A stretch of 42,812 nucleotides of DNA, from NCBI RefSeq assembly GCF_005981925.1, contig NZ_VBVX01000015.1, positions 1-42,812 on the forward strand, written 5' to 3'. Positions within the stretch are counted from its first letter, which is position 1, and each line of letters opens with the position of its first letter. The notes below the pieces were generated by a model. That model was not told where the DNA came from, ran no database searches, and saw only the letters and a list, made by a program, of their open reading frames with translations. A program made the position numbers and the translations under genes. The DNA comes from Streptomyces albidochromogenes. Lineage in GTDB: Bacteria; Actinomycetota; Actinomycetes; Streptomycetales; Streptomycetaceae. Shown here one piece after another: positions 8,038 through 17,504 of this stretch.

Positions 8038-8403
8038 ATGGCCGGCGGTCACCGTTTTCACCTCGATCGGGACGGGCATTCGATCACCGTCCAGGTCGGG
8101 CGGCCCCACGAGGGCATCGAGCTCCTGGTGGACGGCAAGGTCGTCGCGTACCAGCGGGGCCGCGTCAAGAGCGTCACGATCCTGAGCGCCGAGCTGCCGG
8201 AGGACCCGCCGCGGCCCTTCCGCATCTTCCTGGAGGACATGGGCGGCGAGCTGTTCTGCGCGATGGAGGTCTCCGGCTCGCGTTTCCTCATGCCGCAGGT
8301 GCCCCTGTGGCAGCCGGGCGACCCGCGGTCGGCCGGCGCGCCGCCGCCGGTCCGCGCACCCCGTCCGCTGCGGCGCCTGCGGAGGCTGCTGCGGCGCCTG
8401 TGA
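8038..8403 (+). CDS. conserved hypothetical protein, 121 aa
   Basis: ATG 8038 follows GGGGAGG at 8025-8031. The protein begins GGHRFHLDRDGHSITVQVG and appears mostly beta-strand with alternating charged and hydrophobic residues over 1-85, then a proline-rich linker and an Arg/Leu-rich tail (about 105-121). No signal peptide or membrane segment. TACCCT at 7996-8001 in GCGTACCCTGGGAG could be a -10 element for it. I do not recognise a named family. It is monocistronic, between a strong terminator and a convergent LysR gene. Confidence 0.75.
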   Translation: MAGGHRFHLDRDGHSITVQVGRPHEGIELLVDGKVVAYQRGRVKSVTILSAELPEDPPRPFRIFLEDMGGELFCAMEVSGSRFLMPQVPLWQPGDPRSAGAPPPVRAPRPLRRLRRLLRRL

Positions 8404-8410
8404 CCGGTCC

Positions 8411-8474
8411 GGGGGCGCGCGGCGGGACGGGACGGGACGCCGAGGGGTGCGGCAGGCGGTGAGCCCGCGCCCCC
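8411..8474. terminator. possible bidirectional terminator (long-loop inverted repeat)
   Basis: GGGGGCGCG (8411-8419) and CGCGCCCCC (8466-8474) are inverted around a 46-base loop that includes three GGGAC-like units. It spans the gap between convergent genes and touches the LysR stop codon. Confidence 0.4.
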
Positions 8475-9361
8475 TACGGAGCCGTGGATTCCAGCAGGTC
8501 GACGAGGCCGCGGGCTGCCGGGCTCGTCGCCTCCTCGTGCGGGAGCGCGGTGACGCTGCTGTAGGTCAGCCGTCGCGCGCCGGCCAGCGGGACGGCCCGC
8601 AGCCCCGCCGCCTCCGGCTTGCGGGTGAAGTGCTGGGGGACGAGCGCGACGCCCAGCGACTCGCGGACCAGTTCCAGGAGACTGTGGACGTCGTTGACCT
8701 CGAGCGACACCTGCCGCGCGACCCCGGCGGCGGCGAACGCCGCGTCACCGACCCTGCGCGGTCCCCAGTCGGAGTGGAAGTCGATGAAGGGCTCGTCGCG
8801 CAGTTCCCGCCAGGAGACCTCCTCGGCCCCGCCCAGCGCGTGCTCCGGGTGGCAGAGCAGCAGCATCGGCTCGTCCGTGAGCGGCAGGGTCCGTACGGTC
8901 CGGGGCGTGTCCCCGCAGTCGATGGCGAAGGCCAGGTCGAGCCGCCCGCTGCCGACCTCCTCGATGAGCTGCGCCGAGCCCGCCTGCCGCAGCCGGATCT
9001 CGACCTGGGGATGCCGCTGGTGGAAGCGCGCCAGCAGCCCCGGGACGTGCACCCCGGCGATGCACTGCTCGGTGCCGACGGTGAGCGTGCCGCGCAGCAG
9101 GCCCTGGACCGCGGCCACCGCGTCCTTGGCGGCGCGGGCCGCCGCGAGGGTGCGGCGGGCCTCGGACAGCAGGGCGCGCCCCGCGTCCGTCAGGCCGACC
9201 GACCGGGTGGTGCGGGCGAACAGCGCGGTGCCGAGTTCCCGCTCCAGTTCCCGCACGGACGCCGAAAGACCGGACTGCGACACCATGAGCCGTTGCGCGG
9301 CCCGGGTGAAGTGGCATTCCTCGGCCACGGTGACGAAGTACTCCAGGTGTCTCAGCTCCAT
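8474..9361 (-). CDS. LysR-family transcriptional regulator
   Basis: 295 aa. The N-terminal winged helix-turn-helix is typical: MELRHLEYFVTVAEECHFTRAAQRLMVSQSGLSASVRELERELGTALF, with the effector domain from about residue 90 (GTLTVGTEQCIAGVHVPGLLARF). Length is standard for the family. The start codon lies five bases from a perfect 15-bp dyad and the gene is divergent from an aldo/keto reductase, the classical LysR arrangement in which the regulator controls its neighbour and itself. Ligand unknown. Confidence 0.93.
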   Translation of the reverse strand: MELRHLEYFVTVAEECHFTRAAQRLMVSQSGLSASVRELERELGTALFARTTRSVGLTDAGRALLSEARRTLAAARAAKDAVAAVQGLLRGTLTVGTEQCIAGVHVPGLLARFHQRHPQVEIRLRQAGSAQLIEEVGSGRLDLAFAIDCGDTPRTVRTLPLTDEPMLLLCHPEHALGGAEEVSWRELRDEPFIDFHSDWGPRRVGDAAFAAAGVARQVSLEVNDVHSLLELVRESLGVALVPQHFTRKPEAAGLRAVPLAGARRLTYSSVTALPHEEATSPAARGLVDLLESTAP

Positions 9362-9365
9362 ATTC

Positions 9366-9380
9366 AGAAGCCTAGCTTCT
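9366..9380. promoter_or_regulatory. LysR-type operator candidate
   Basis: AGAAGC-CTA-GCTTCT is a perfect 15-bp dyad in the divergent lysR/reductase gap, with flanking TT/AA that give a T-N11-A-like LysR box. Its nearness to the lysR start suggests autoregulation. Confidence 0.5.
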
Positions 9381-9498
9381 CAAAGTGTTCGCATTCTTCT
9401 GTTGGACGGGATGGCCGGTGGCCCGGCAGGCTGGGAGGGCGCACGCGCGCCGCGCGGCGTTCCCCCGCCGAAACCGCACTCCTCGGAGGAGACCCTTC

Positions 9499-10491
<993 letters not shown>

Positions 10492-10645
10492 TACCGCCGC
10501 GGGCGACGAGGGCGCGGGTCAGCTCCGTCAGCCGCTTCCGGGCGCCGGGGTCGTACACCTGCTCGTGCGCCCGGGCGTCCGTGAACCGGGGTGACCCGGT
10601 CGGCGCGACTTCGTAACGCTCACCGGGTGTGTTCGTTGACCGTCG

Positions 10646-10655
10646 GGAACGTTCC
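10646..10655. promoter_or_regulatory. short palindrome upstream of small secreted-protein gene
   Basis: GGAACGTTCC is a perfect 10-bp palindrome 18 bp before the start codon at 10674 and seven bases after a TTGACC that could be a -35-like element. An operator is possible but not shown. Confidence 0.3.
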
Positions 10656-10673
10656 TGCAACAGAGGTGGGCAC

Positions 10674-10931
10674 ATGAAACTCCGGTCAGCCGCCGCGGCG
10701 GCGGCACTCAATCTCCTGGTACTCGGCAGCGCCGCCTCGTCGGCCCAGGCCGCCGGCCCCGAGCAGGCCGCCCTGGGGACTTCGGAGGCGCTCACCAAGA
10801 CCTCGCTCGACCTCGGGTTCTGGGCGGACCGGCAGACGTCGGCGGTGCTGGGCCCGGGGCCGATCGTCGACGAGAAGACGTCCAGGAACACCGCGTCGGT
10901 CCTCGGCCTGGACCGGCGGAAGGTGGAGTAG
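10674..10931 (+). CDS. small secreted protein of unknown function, 85 aa
   Basis: ATG 10674 with AGAGGTGG nine bases upstream; an earlier in-frame start at 10629 lacks a ribosome-binding site. Residues 1-23 are a Sec-type signal peptide (MKLRSAAAAAALNLLVLG, then SSAQA/A as cleavage site). The mature ~62 residues contain no cysteine, are Thr/Ser/Leu-rich, and end DRRKVE. No family recognised. It is a monocistronic gene between the reductase and a small membrane protein. Confidence 0.7.
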   Translation: MKLRSAAAAAALNLLVLGSAASSAQAAGPEQAALGTSEALTKTSLDLGFWADRQTSAVLGPGPIVDEKTSRNTASVLGLDRRKVE

Positions 10932-11002
10932 GAGCGGGGCCCCGGCGGTCGCGGGGACGGGACTACCCTGGGTAGAGGGATCCTGCGGCACGGGAGCAGC
11001 CG

Positions 11003-11302
11003 ATGCGCCAGAACACACCGGACCGGGACGAACGGCAGCGTCCCGGTGCCGCCCCTCCCCCGCCGCAGGCGCGGCGCCGCGCGTACCGGCTGAGGCATCT
11101 GCTGGCGTCGGTCCGCATGCCGCTGTATCTGGCCCTCGCCGTGCTGTTCGGCGTCTGGGCGTGGCGCTCCCAGGCGGGCTTCGCCCCGAGCCCGTGGGGG
11201 CTTGGCGTCGTCGCACTGTTGTTCGCCGTGCTGGCCCTGCTGGCGCTCGCCGACGCCGCTGTCATCAGGGACCACCGCCGTCGCCGGGGCGTGCGCCGCT
11301 GA
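11003..11302 (+). CDS. small membrane protein, 99 aa
   Basis: ATG 11003 with GGGAGCAG about ten bases upstream. A basic, Pro/Arg-rich cytoplasmic N-terminus (1-36) is followed by two hydrophobic segments (about 40-56 and 66-88, the latter VVALLFAVLALLALADAAVI), then a short Arg-rich tail, so both ends should be cytoplasmic. CTACCCTGGGTAG near 10967 contains a TACCCT hexamer that could serve as a -10 element. No named family recognised. Confidence 0.7.
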   Translation: MRQNTPDRDERQRPGAAPPPPQARRRAYRLRHLLASVRMPLYLALAVLFGVWAWRSQAGFAPSPWGLGVVALLFAVLALLALADAAVIRDHRRRRGVRR

Positions 11303-11434
11303 CGCGGCCGGTGCGCCCGCGAGGCGCCATGACCCGAGCGGTCGACGGGGCTCGGCCATGGAATGTTCAAGACCGCGCCAACAGATCACAAGCATGAATC
11401 TCGGGCCAGAGGTTGACCGCTACGTTCCTCCCTC

Positions 11435-12175
11435 GTGACCTTCAATCGACACGCACCCTCCGCGCCGGTGAGCACCGGGCGCCGCTCACTCCTGCGAGCC
11501 GCCGCGGCCACAACCGCCCTCGTCGGCACGGGACTCGGGGCGGGCGCCTCGTCCGCCGCCGGCAGGTCCCCGGCCAGGACGGCGAGCACGCCGCGCACGC
11601 CCGACGAGGCGCTGCGCGCGCTGGCCGCCGGCAACCGCCGGTGGCGGGCGTTCCAGCAGCGGCATCCGCACGAGACACCCGCCGTGCGCCGGTCACTCGT
11701 GGCGGGGCAGAACCCGTTCGCCGTGGTCCTGGGGTGCATCGACAGCCGGGTGCCGCCGGAACTCGTCTTCGACCAGGGGCTCGGCGACCTCATGACGGTG
11801 CGCTCGGCCGGCGAGGTCCTCGACGAGGCCGTCCTGGGCAGCATCGCGTACGGCGCCCTGGAACTGGACATCCCGCTGGTCCTGGTCCTCGGCCACCAGT
11901 CGTGCGGCGCGGTGTCCGCGGCCGTGCACGCCGACGAGACGGGTGAGGAACTGCCCGCGCACATCCAGTACGTGGCCGATCAGATACGTCCGGCCATAGA
12001 CCACGGGCAGCAGGGCGCCGCCCGTATCGACTCCACCATCACGCGCAACGTCGGCATGGTCCGCTCGCGTCTCGCGGCCGACCGCGATCTCGCGGAGCGG
12101 GTGGCCACCGGCAGGCTCGCCATAGCCGGGGCGCGGTACGAACTCACCACGCAGCGCGTCCACGTCCTCACCTGA
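11435..12175 (+). CDS. exported beta-class carbonic anhydrase
   Basis: 246 aa from GTG 11435. The zinc ligands of beta carbonic anhydrases are present: C101 and D103-S-R105 in LGCIDSRVPPE, then H154 and C157 in LGHQSCGAV. Unlike most beta enzymes it has an N-terminal export signal: GRRSLLRAAAATTALVGTGL carries a twin-arginine motif and a moderately hydrophobic Ala-rich stretch, with a likely cut after SSAAG. It therefore should hydrate CO2 outside the membrane, folded and metal-loaded before export. A TACGTT hexamer only a few bases before the GTG suggests a leaderless transcript. The next gene is a MerR regulator on the same strand. Confidence 0.9.
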   Translation: MTFNRHAPSAPVSTGRRSLLRAAAATTALVGTGLGAGASSAAGRSPARTASTPRTPDEALRALAAGNRRWRAFQQRHPHETPAVRRSLVAGQNPFAVVLGCIDSRVPPELVFDQGLGDLMTVRSAGEVLDEAVLGSIAYGALELDIPLVLVLGHQSCGAVSAAVHADETGEELPAHIQYVADQIRPAIDHGQQGAARIDSTITRNVGMVRSRLAADRDLAERVATGRLAIAGARYELTTQRVHVLT

Positions 12176-12234
12176 CAGCGGTCGCCCGCGTGCTCGCCGG
12201 TACGGTGAGGTCTTCCCCGAGGGAGGTTCACGCC

Positions 12235-13152
12235 GTGTCCCCCGACAGAGTGTTGAGCATCGGCGAGCTGGCCGAGCGCGCGGGCGTCACCGTCAAGACG
12301 GTCCGCTTCTACTCCGATCGCGGTCTGCTGCCCGAAGCCGCCCGCAGCTCCGGCGGGCACCGCCGTTACGGCCCGGAAGCACTCGACCGGCTGCACCTGA
12401 TCCGCTCGCTGCGCTCCCTGGACCTGCCGGTCACGGACGTGGCCCGGGTCCTCGACCAGGAGGACGCCCTGGAGGACGTCATCGCGGGGCGGCTCAGCGA
12501 AGTCGGCTCGCAGCTGACCGCGCTGCGCTGGCGGGAAGCCGCGCTCCAGCTGCTCCGGGACTGCGCCGCCGAGGAACGCGCCGACCGGCTGCGCCTCGTC
12601 GGCTCCCTGGCCTCGCCGCCCAGCACGGCCGCCCTGGTGCGGTTCTGGCGGCGCTGGCTGCCGCCGCGCCTCCCGGCGCGCCTGGTCTCCGTCGTCCTCG
12701 AACAGGCCGTCCCGCAGCCGCCGGCCGACCCGGCCCCGGCCCAGGTGCTCGCCTTCGCCCGGCTGCACGCCCTCGCCACCGGCGTCCATCCCGGCGCCGA
12801 CCACTGCCAGCCGGCGGCGCACCGGCCCGGCCCGGGCTTCCGCCCCGCGGTGCTCTACGACGGCCTCGGTGAGGCGTACGCGCTGGCGGCGCCGTACGTG
12901 CGGGCGGGGCGCCCGGCGCGGGAGGGCGAGGCGCTCGACTGCTTCGTGGCCTCCCACGCCCGGTCGAGCGGTGCGCGGGACACCCCGGCGTTCCGTCGCG
13001 GCCTCGCCCGGCAGCTCGCCGCCGAGGCCCGCATCGACCGATACTGGCAGCTCACCGCCGAAGTGTCCGGCTCGCCGGAACCGACCCCTGGCGCCGCCGA
13101 CGACTGGCTGCGTACCGCCCTGTACGCCGAAGTCTCCCGTACGGCCCGCTGA
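12235..13152 (+). CDS. MerR-family transcriptional regulator
   Basis: 305 aa from GTG 12235 with GGGAGG at 12221-12226. The N-terminal 75 residues are a MerR winged helix (LSIGELAERAGVTVKTVRFYSDRGLLPEAARSSGGHRRYGPEALDRLHLI), followed by a dimerisation helix and a long (about 130-305) effector region with no metal-binding cysteine pattern, so a small-molecule or redox-independent ligand is more likely than a metal. It begins 59 bp after the carbonic anhydrase gene and could be co-transcribed with it. Confidence 0.9.
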   Translation: MSPDRVLSIGELAERAGVTVKTVRFYSDRGLLPEAARSSGGHRRYGPEALDRLHLIRSLRSLDLPVTDVARVLDQEDALEDVIAGRLSEVGSQLTALRWREAALQLLRDCAAEERADRLRLVGSLASPPSTAALVRFWRRWLPPRLPARLVSVVLEQAVPQPPADPAPAQVLAFARLHALATGVHPGADHCQPAAHRPGPGFRPAVLYDGLGEAYALAAPYVRAGRPAREGEALDCFVASHARSSGARDTPAFRRGLARQLAAEARIDRYWQLTAEVSGSPEPTPGAADDWLRTALYAEVSRTAR

Positions 13153-13422
13153 TCGGGCGTCCGGGCGACCGTGCCGGGCGGGCCCCTCACGCGTCCGCCC
13201 CGGGCCGGTCGGTCACGGCGTTCGGCCGCCCCGTATCTTCGCCCTACCACAACTGGCGCACCGAGCGGCGAGAGCGACCTGCAACGGCTGGAACTGGGCA
13301 CCCAAGGGCTGTTTTCGGACAACGATGTGCGTCTCACGCGTCCCGAGACAACCCGTGCGGCCCTCCACCGACTCTCATCGACCGGAGCCAGTTCGCAGCA
13401 CGCACGCGGAAAACGAGGGACG
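13153..13422. other. 270-bp leader region before the lysyl oxidase-like gene
   Basis: No coding region recognised. It includes CGTATCTTCG around 13230 (a possible -10 region) followed by about 180 bases that are less G/C-biased than the surrounding genes, consistent with a long untranslated leader. No known riboswitch motif was identified. Confidence 0.4.
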
Positions 13423-15117
13423 ATGACCAGATTCCACCAAGCCCGCCCGTGGCGCTCACTGATCGCCGCAGCGGCGGCGATCACCGTGACCGCCGGCGCC
13501 GTGGCGGCCGCACCCGAGGACGAGAAGGCCGAGAGCACGCCGAAGCTCAGCCTGATCGCCGCCTCGAAGTCGGTGACGCTCGACTCGTACAAGGAGAACC
13601 CGGGTGTCTACCTGGATCTCGGTACGTACCTCACGGCCGAGAACGGGCCGCTCGAACTCAGGGTGTCCCGCAAGTCCTACAAGGACCCGGTCGTGGCCAC
13701 GCAGGTCATCCGCGAGGGCGCGCAGACGCGGAGCAAGACCCTTCCCGCGGGCTTGGTGAAGGACTTCTCGGGGCTGCCGGGCTTCGCCCACGTGACTCTC
13801 ACCGACGCGAACGGCAGGAAGGTGATGGACAAGACGGAGTCGTTCTGTCCGAACAACGCCTCCGGCCGGATACGTCCCGACGCGCCGGCGAAGTCGAAGT
13901 ACCCGGAGAGCTGCCCCGTCAACCCGTTCACGCTCGGGTCGGTCTGGGGCGTGGAGGACGGCTGGGCCTCCAACACCTACGCGGGCTACTACTCCGAGCC
14001 GGTCCGCGTGCCGGCCGGCAAGTACACCGCCAAGGTGTCCGTCGCCAAGCGCTACCGCCTGGCCTTCGGCATCGAGAACAAGCCGCAGACCATCAAGGTG
14101 ACCATCCGCGAGCGCAGTTACGACGACATGGGCGCGGGCGCGGCGAGCGCCATGAAGCACGGGTCGCACGCGGCCGGTCACGCCGGTCACGGCGCGATGC
14201 GCGCACCCGCGCCGGCCGCTCCGACGAGCGGGGCCGGCCCCTCGTACAACGTGGGTCACGGGCCGCACACGCCCGCACCTCCCGCCCTCCCGTGGGCGCT
14301 CAAGAGGGCCGCGCTGAAGGCGGGCGCGGCCGGTGACGAGCCCGGGCAGACCGACGGTTCGCGCAAGGCTCCCGCCGTGGATCCCGCCGCCGAGCGGCCG
14401 ACCGGCGCGCCGAACGTCCCGGACGTGCCGAAGCCGGACCTGCGTTCCCTCCCGGCCTACGGCATCCAGGCCACCAAGGGGCAGGGCAGCACGCGGGGCA
14501 AGGACTACCTGGCCTTCAGCGCCAACGTGTGGAACGCGGGCCCCGCGCAGCTGGTGGTCGACGGCTTCCGCTCGCCCGGCAAGAAGCTGATGGACGCCTA
14601 CCAGTACTTCTACGACGCCGACGGCAAGCAGGTCGGGTACACCCCGACGGGCACCATGGAGTGGGACCCGCGCGCGGGCCACGAGCACTGGCACTTCACG
14701 GACTTCGCCAGCTACCGGCTGCTGAAGGCCGACAAGAAGGAGACGGTCCGCAGCGGCAAGGAGGCGTTCTGCCTGGCCAACACCGACGCGGTCGACTACA
14801 CGGTGGAGAACGCCAACTGGCACCCCGACAACACCGACCTGTCCACCGCGTGCGGCCAGGAGAACTCGATCTCCGTCCGCGAGGTGCTCGACGTCGGCTC
14901 CGGCGACACGTACACCCAGGACCTTCCCGGGCAGTCGTTCGACATCACCAACCTGCCGAACGGCACGTACTACATCCAGGTGCTGGCCAACCCCGAGAAG
15001 CGCCTCAAGGAGACCAGCCTGACGAACAACAGCGCCCTGCGGAAGGTCGTGCTCGGCGGCCGGGCCGGCGCCCGTACGGTGAGCGTCCCGGCGCACGACC
15101 TGGTCGACGCCAACTGA
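13423..15117 (+). CDS. secreted lysyl oxidase-like copper protein
   Basis: 564 aa from ATG 13423, with CGAGGGA just upstream. Signal peptide at 1-30 (cleavage after AVAAA). An N-terminal domain (about 40-232) with two cysteines is unassigned. A His-rich linker follows (H246, H249, H253, H256 and further His at 279 and 282), then a long Pro/Ala region to about 340. The C-terminal lysyl oxidase domain (about 345-545) shows the copper motif H420-E-H422-W-H424-F, then AFCLANTD, the DLSTACGQENSISVREVLD block and the NGTYYIQVLANPEKRLKE block typical of bacterial LOX domains. Members oxidise lysine side chains to allysine with a lysine tyrosylquinone cofactor. The natural extracellular substrate in Streptomyces is not evident. 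Confidence 0.88.
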   Translation: MTRFHQARPWRSLIAAAAAITVTAGAVAAAPEDEKAESTPKLSLIAASKSVTLDSYKENPGVYLDLGTYLTAENGPLELRVSRKSYKDPVVATQVIREGAQTRSKTLPAGLVKDFSGLPGFAHVTLTDANGRKVMDKTESFCPNNASGRIRPDAPAKSKYPESCPVNPFTLGSVWGVEDGWASNTYAGYYSEPVRVPAGKYTAKVSVAKRYRLAFGIENKPQTIKVTIRERSYDDMGAGAASAMKHGSHAAGHAGHGAMRAPAPAAPTSGAGPSYNVGHGPHTPAPPALPWALKRAALKAGAAGDEPGQTDGSRKAPAVDPAAERPTGAPNVPDVPKPDLRSLPAYGIQATKGQGSTRGKDYLAFSANVWNAGPAQLVVDGFRSPGKKLMDAYQYFYDADGKQVGYTPTGTMEWDPRAGHEHWHFTDFASYRLLKADKKETVRSGKEAFCLANTDAVDYTVENANWHPDNTDLSTACGQENSISVREVLDVGSGDTYTQDLPGQSFDITNLPNGTYYIQVLANPEKRLKETSLTNNSALRKVVLGGRAGARTVSVPAHDLVDAN

Positions 15118-15134
15118 CGCCCCTCGTGTGACCA

Positions 15135-15184
15135 CGGCATCCGATGCCGCTCGCTGTGCCCCGGGACGGGTTCCCGGGGCACAG
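15135..15184. terminator. tandem hairpin terminator
   Basis: Two adjacent perfect hairpins: CGGCAT-CCG-ATGCCG (15135-15149) and a 13-bp stem CTGTGCCCCGGGA/TCCCGGGGCACAG (15154-15166, 15172-15184) with a five-base loop. They lie right after the lysyl oxidase-like stop and also face the convergent phosphatase gene. Confidence 0.85.
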
Positions 15185-15332
15185 TGCTGTGCGGACCCGC
15201 CCGCCGGGGCCCTCGGTCGGCGCGGGCGGGATCGTCCGCGCGTACCTGCCCCGGACGCGGGAGCGCGGCCGGGACCGGATCCAGAACATCGCGAGCGACT
15301 CCCGGGCGCACCGGCCCCCGCCCGTGGCCGTG

Positions 15333-17504
15333 CTACGACGGCGTGAGACGCAGCAGGAACAGCGCCGTGTCGTCCGTGCGGTCGGGAGACCGGCGCGACG
15401 CGCGCCGCGTGAGCGCGTCGGCGAGGCTTTCCAGGTGCTGGGCGCCCTCGCTCAGGGCGGCGGCGAGGCCGGCGGTCTGCTCCTCGATGTCGGTGCCCGG
15501 GCTCTCCACCAGGCCGTCGGTGAATAGCGCCAGGACGGCGCCGGGCGGCAGGTCGACGTCGATCGCCTCGTACGACGCCGAGGGGTCGATGCCGAGCAGG
15601 AGGCCCGGCGGCACGGCGACGCTCTCGGTGCGCCCGTCGGGATGCCGCAGCAGCGGCGGGAGGTGACCGGCCGTCGCCATGCACGTCCGTCGGCGGGCGA
15701 GGTCGATCTGGACGTACAGGCAGCTGGTGAAGAGCCCCGGGTTCAGGTCGGTGAGCAGCCGGTTGGTCCGGGCGAGGACGTCGTCGGGCGCCGCCCCGCC
15801 GATGGCGTGCGCCCGGACGGCCGTACGGACCTGCCCCATCAGGGCGGCGGCGGTCACGCTGTGCCCCTGGACGTCGCCGATGACGGCGGCGGCGGTGGTG
15901 TCGTCGAGGCGCACCAGGTCGTAGAAGTCGCCGCCGACGTCCATGCCGCGCGTGGCCGGCAGATAGCGGGCCGTGGTTTCCAGGCCCGTCAGCTCCGGCA
16001 GGGCCTGGGGCAGCAGGCTGGCCTGGAGGCTGCGGGCGAGTCCGCTCTTGGTGTCGTACAGATGCGCGCGGTCCAGTGCCTGCGCGGCGAGACCGCCGAA
16101 CGCGGTCAGCAGGGCGCGTTCGTCGTGCCCGAAGGTGTGCGGCCGGTCGTAGGCCAGGACGCAGCAGCCGATGGGGCGGCCCGCGGCGACGAGCGGCAGG
16201 AACGCCCACGCGTGGTTGCCGTCGTCGTCCGCGGCGCGGGGGAACGCGTCCTGGAGTTCGCGGCGGGAGGCGAAGAAGGCGGGTTCGGCCGTGGTCACCG
16301 CGCGGCCGCTCGGGTGGTCCGGCGACAGCGGCACGCCGTCGAGCCGCTCCATCTCGCGGGCCGCGTAGCCGTGCCGGCCCCGCAGCCGCAGCTTGCCCGC
16401 CTGTACGGCGAACAGGGCGACCGCGTGCGCGCCGAAGCTCGGAGCGATCTGGTCGACCACCAGCTTGATCACGTCGGGCACGCTGAGGGCTTCGGTGAGC
16501 GCGGCCGCCAGATGGGCCAGCTGGTAGAGCACGCCCGCCCGCATCGGCGCGGCTCCCGCCTCCGGGATCACGGCGGAGTCCGGAGGCGGCGGCGTCGGGG
16601 CGGCGACGACCGCGCCCGGTGCGCCGGCTCCGGCCCCCGCCCCGGCCAGGGAGGACCGGGCGATGCGCACGCTGATCCCCCGGGCGTCGGGATACAGCTC
16701 GAACGACAGCCGCAGGTCGTCCGGTCGCCGGGCCGTGAAGGACGTGGCGTGGCGGCTCATCACGGCCGACCGGTAGCGGTCCTCGAACACGGGGTCGTCC
16801 AGCCAGGGCAGGACCTCCCAGGGCCTGGCCCCCAGCAGCTCCGGAACGGTGCTGCCGACCAGGCCCGCCCCGGTGGGGGTGATGAAGGTGATCCGGCCGT
16901 CGAGGTCGAGCGCGCAGCAGCCCTCGGGGAGCCTCTCGGTGAAGTCGACCGCCGCCAGCGACTCGGCCTGCGTGACCATCCGGCGCCGCGGCACCGGCAC
17001 GATGCGCGGTTCGGGGGTGGCCGCGATCGGACGGCCGTTCTCCTCCGCCCGGCGCAGGGCCGCGCCGACGTATCCGGACGCCTTCTCGATCGCCCGTTGC
17101 CGCTGCGGCTCGATCACCAGCGGATGGGAGCCCGGCCACAGCAGCAGCAGCCCGCCCCAGGTCTGCTGGGCGCTGACCACCGGGGCCGCCGCGAGGGCGA
17201 ACGAGTACGGCAGCGCGAGACCGATCCGGGGGTAGCGGCGGGCGAGCTCCCCCTCGGCTCCGACCCACACCAGGCGGCCTTCGCGCACCGCCTCCGCCAG
17301 GGGGCCCGAGGCGGAGATCCCCACCCTGGCCCACGGCATCGCGAGGTTGGACGGCACCCCGGCGAGCACCACGGCGGACAGCACCTGGCCGCCCGCCGTC
17401 AGAACGTAGATCCCGCCGCCGTACGCGTCGGACTCGCGCAGCACGCGGGAGAGCAGCCGGTCCAGTACCTCCGGCTGCCCGGACTCCTCCGTCGGCGGGA
17501 CCAT
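15333..17504 (-). CDS. GAF/PAS/PP2C (SpoIIE-type) serine/threonine phosphatase
   Basis: 723 aa from ATG 17504. Order of domains: GAF-like sensor (about 10-150), PAS (about 165-270, ERLPEGCCALDLDGRITFITPTGAGLVG), Ala/Pro linker, second GAF (about 320-465), and a C-terminal PP2C/SpoIIE phosphatase (about 480-720) with the metal-binding GMDVGGDFYDL and VIGDVQGHSVTAAALMGQ motifs and the terminal TDDTALFLL aspartate. Such proteins usually dephosphorylate anti-sigma-factor antagonists in response to signals. An alternative GTG at 17540 would add 12 residues and include a TTA codon two codons before ATG 17504, which would make the gene dependent on the bldA leucyl-tRNA. The ribosome-binding sites of both starts are weak. 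Confidence 0.92.
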   Translation of the reverse strand: MVPPTEESGQPEVLDRLLSRVLRESDAYGGGIYVLTAGGQVLSAVVLAGVPSNLAMPWARVGISASGPLAEAVREGRLVWVGAEGELARRYPRIGLALPYSFALAAAPVVSAQQTWGGLLLLWPGSHPLVIEPQRQRAIEKASGYVGAALRRAEENGRPIAATPEPRIVPVPRRRMVTQAESLAAVDFTERLPEGCCALDLDGRITFITPTGAGLVGSTVPELLGARPWEVLPWLDDPVFEDRYRSAVMSRHATSFTARRPDDLRLSFELYPDARGISVRIARSSLAGAGAGAGAPGAVVAAPTPPPPDSAVIPEAGAAPMRAGVLYQLAHLAAALTEALSVPDVIKLVVDQIAPSFGAHAVALFAVQAGKLRLRGRHGYAAREMERLDGVPLSPDHPSGRAVTTAEPAFFASRRELQDAFPRAADDDGNHAWAFLPLVAAGRPIGCCVLAYDRPHTFGHDERALLTAFGGLAAQALDRAHLYDTKSGLARSLQASLLPQALPELTGLETTARYLPATRGMDVGGDFYDLVRLDDTTAAAVIGDVQGHSVTAAALMGQVRTAVRAHAIGGAAPDDVLARTNRLLTDLNPGLFTSCLYVQIDLARRRTCMATAGHLPPLLRHPDGRTESVAVPPGLLLGIDPSASYEAIDVDLPPGAVLALFTDGLVESPGTDIEEQTAGLAAALSEGAQHLESLADALTRRASRRSPDRTDDTALFLLRLTPS

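Noticed and set aside
13260..13420. Possible riboswitch in the lysyl oxidase-like leader
   Set aside because: The leader is long and less G/C-biased but shows no recognisable conserved riboswitch core.
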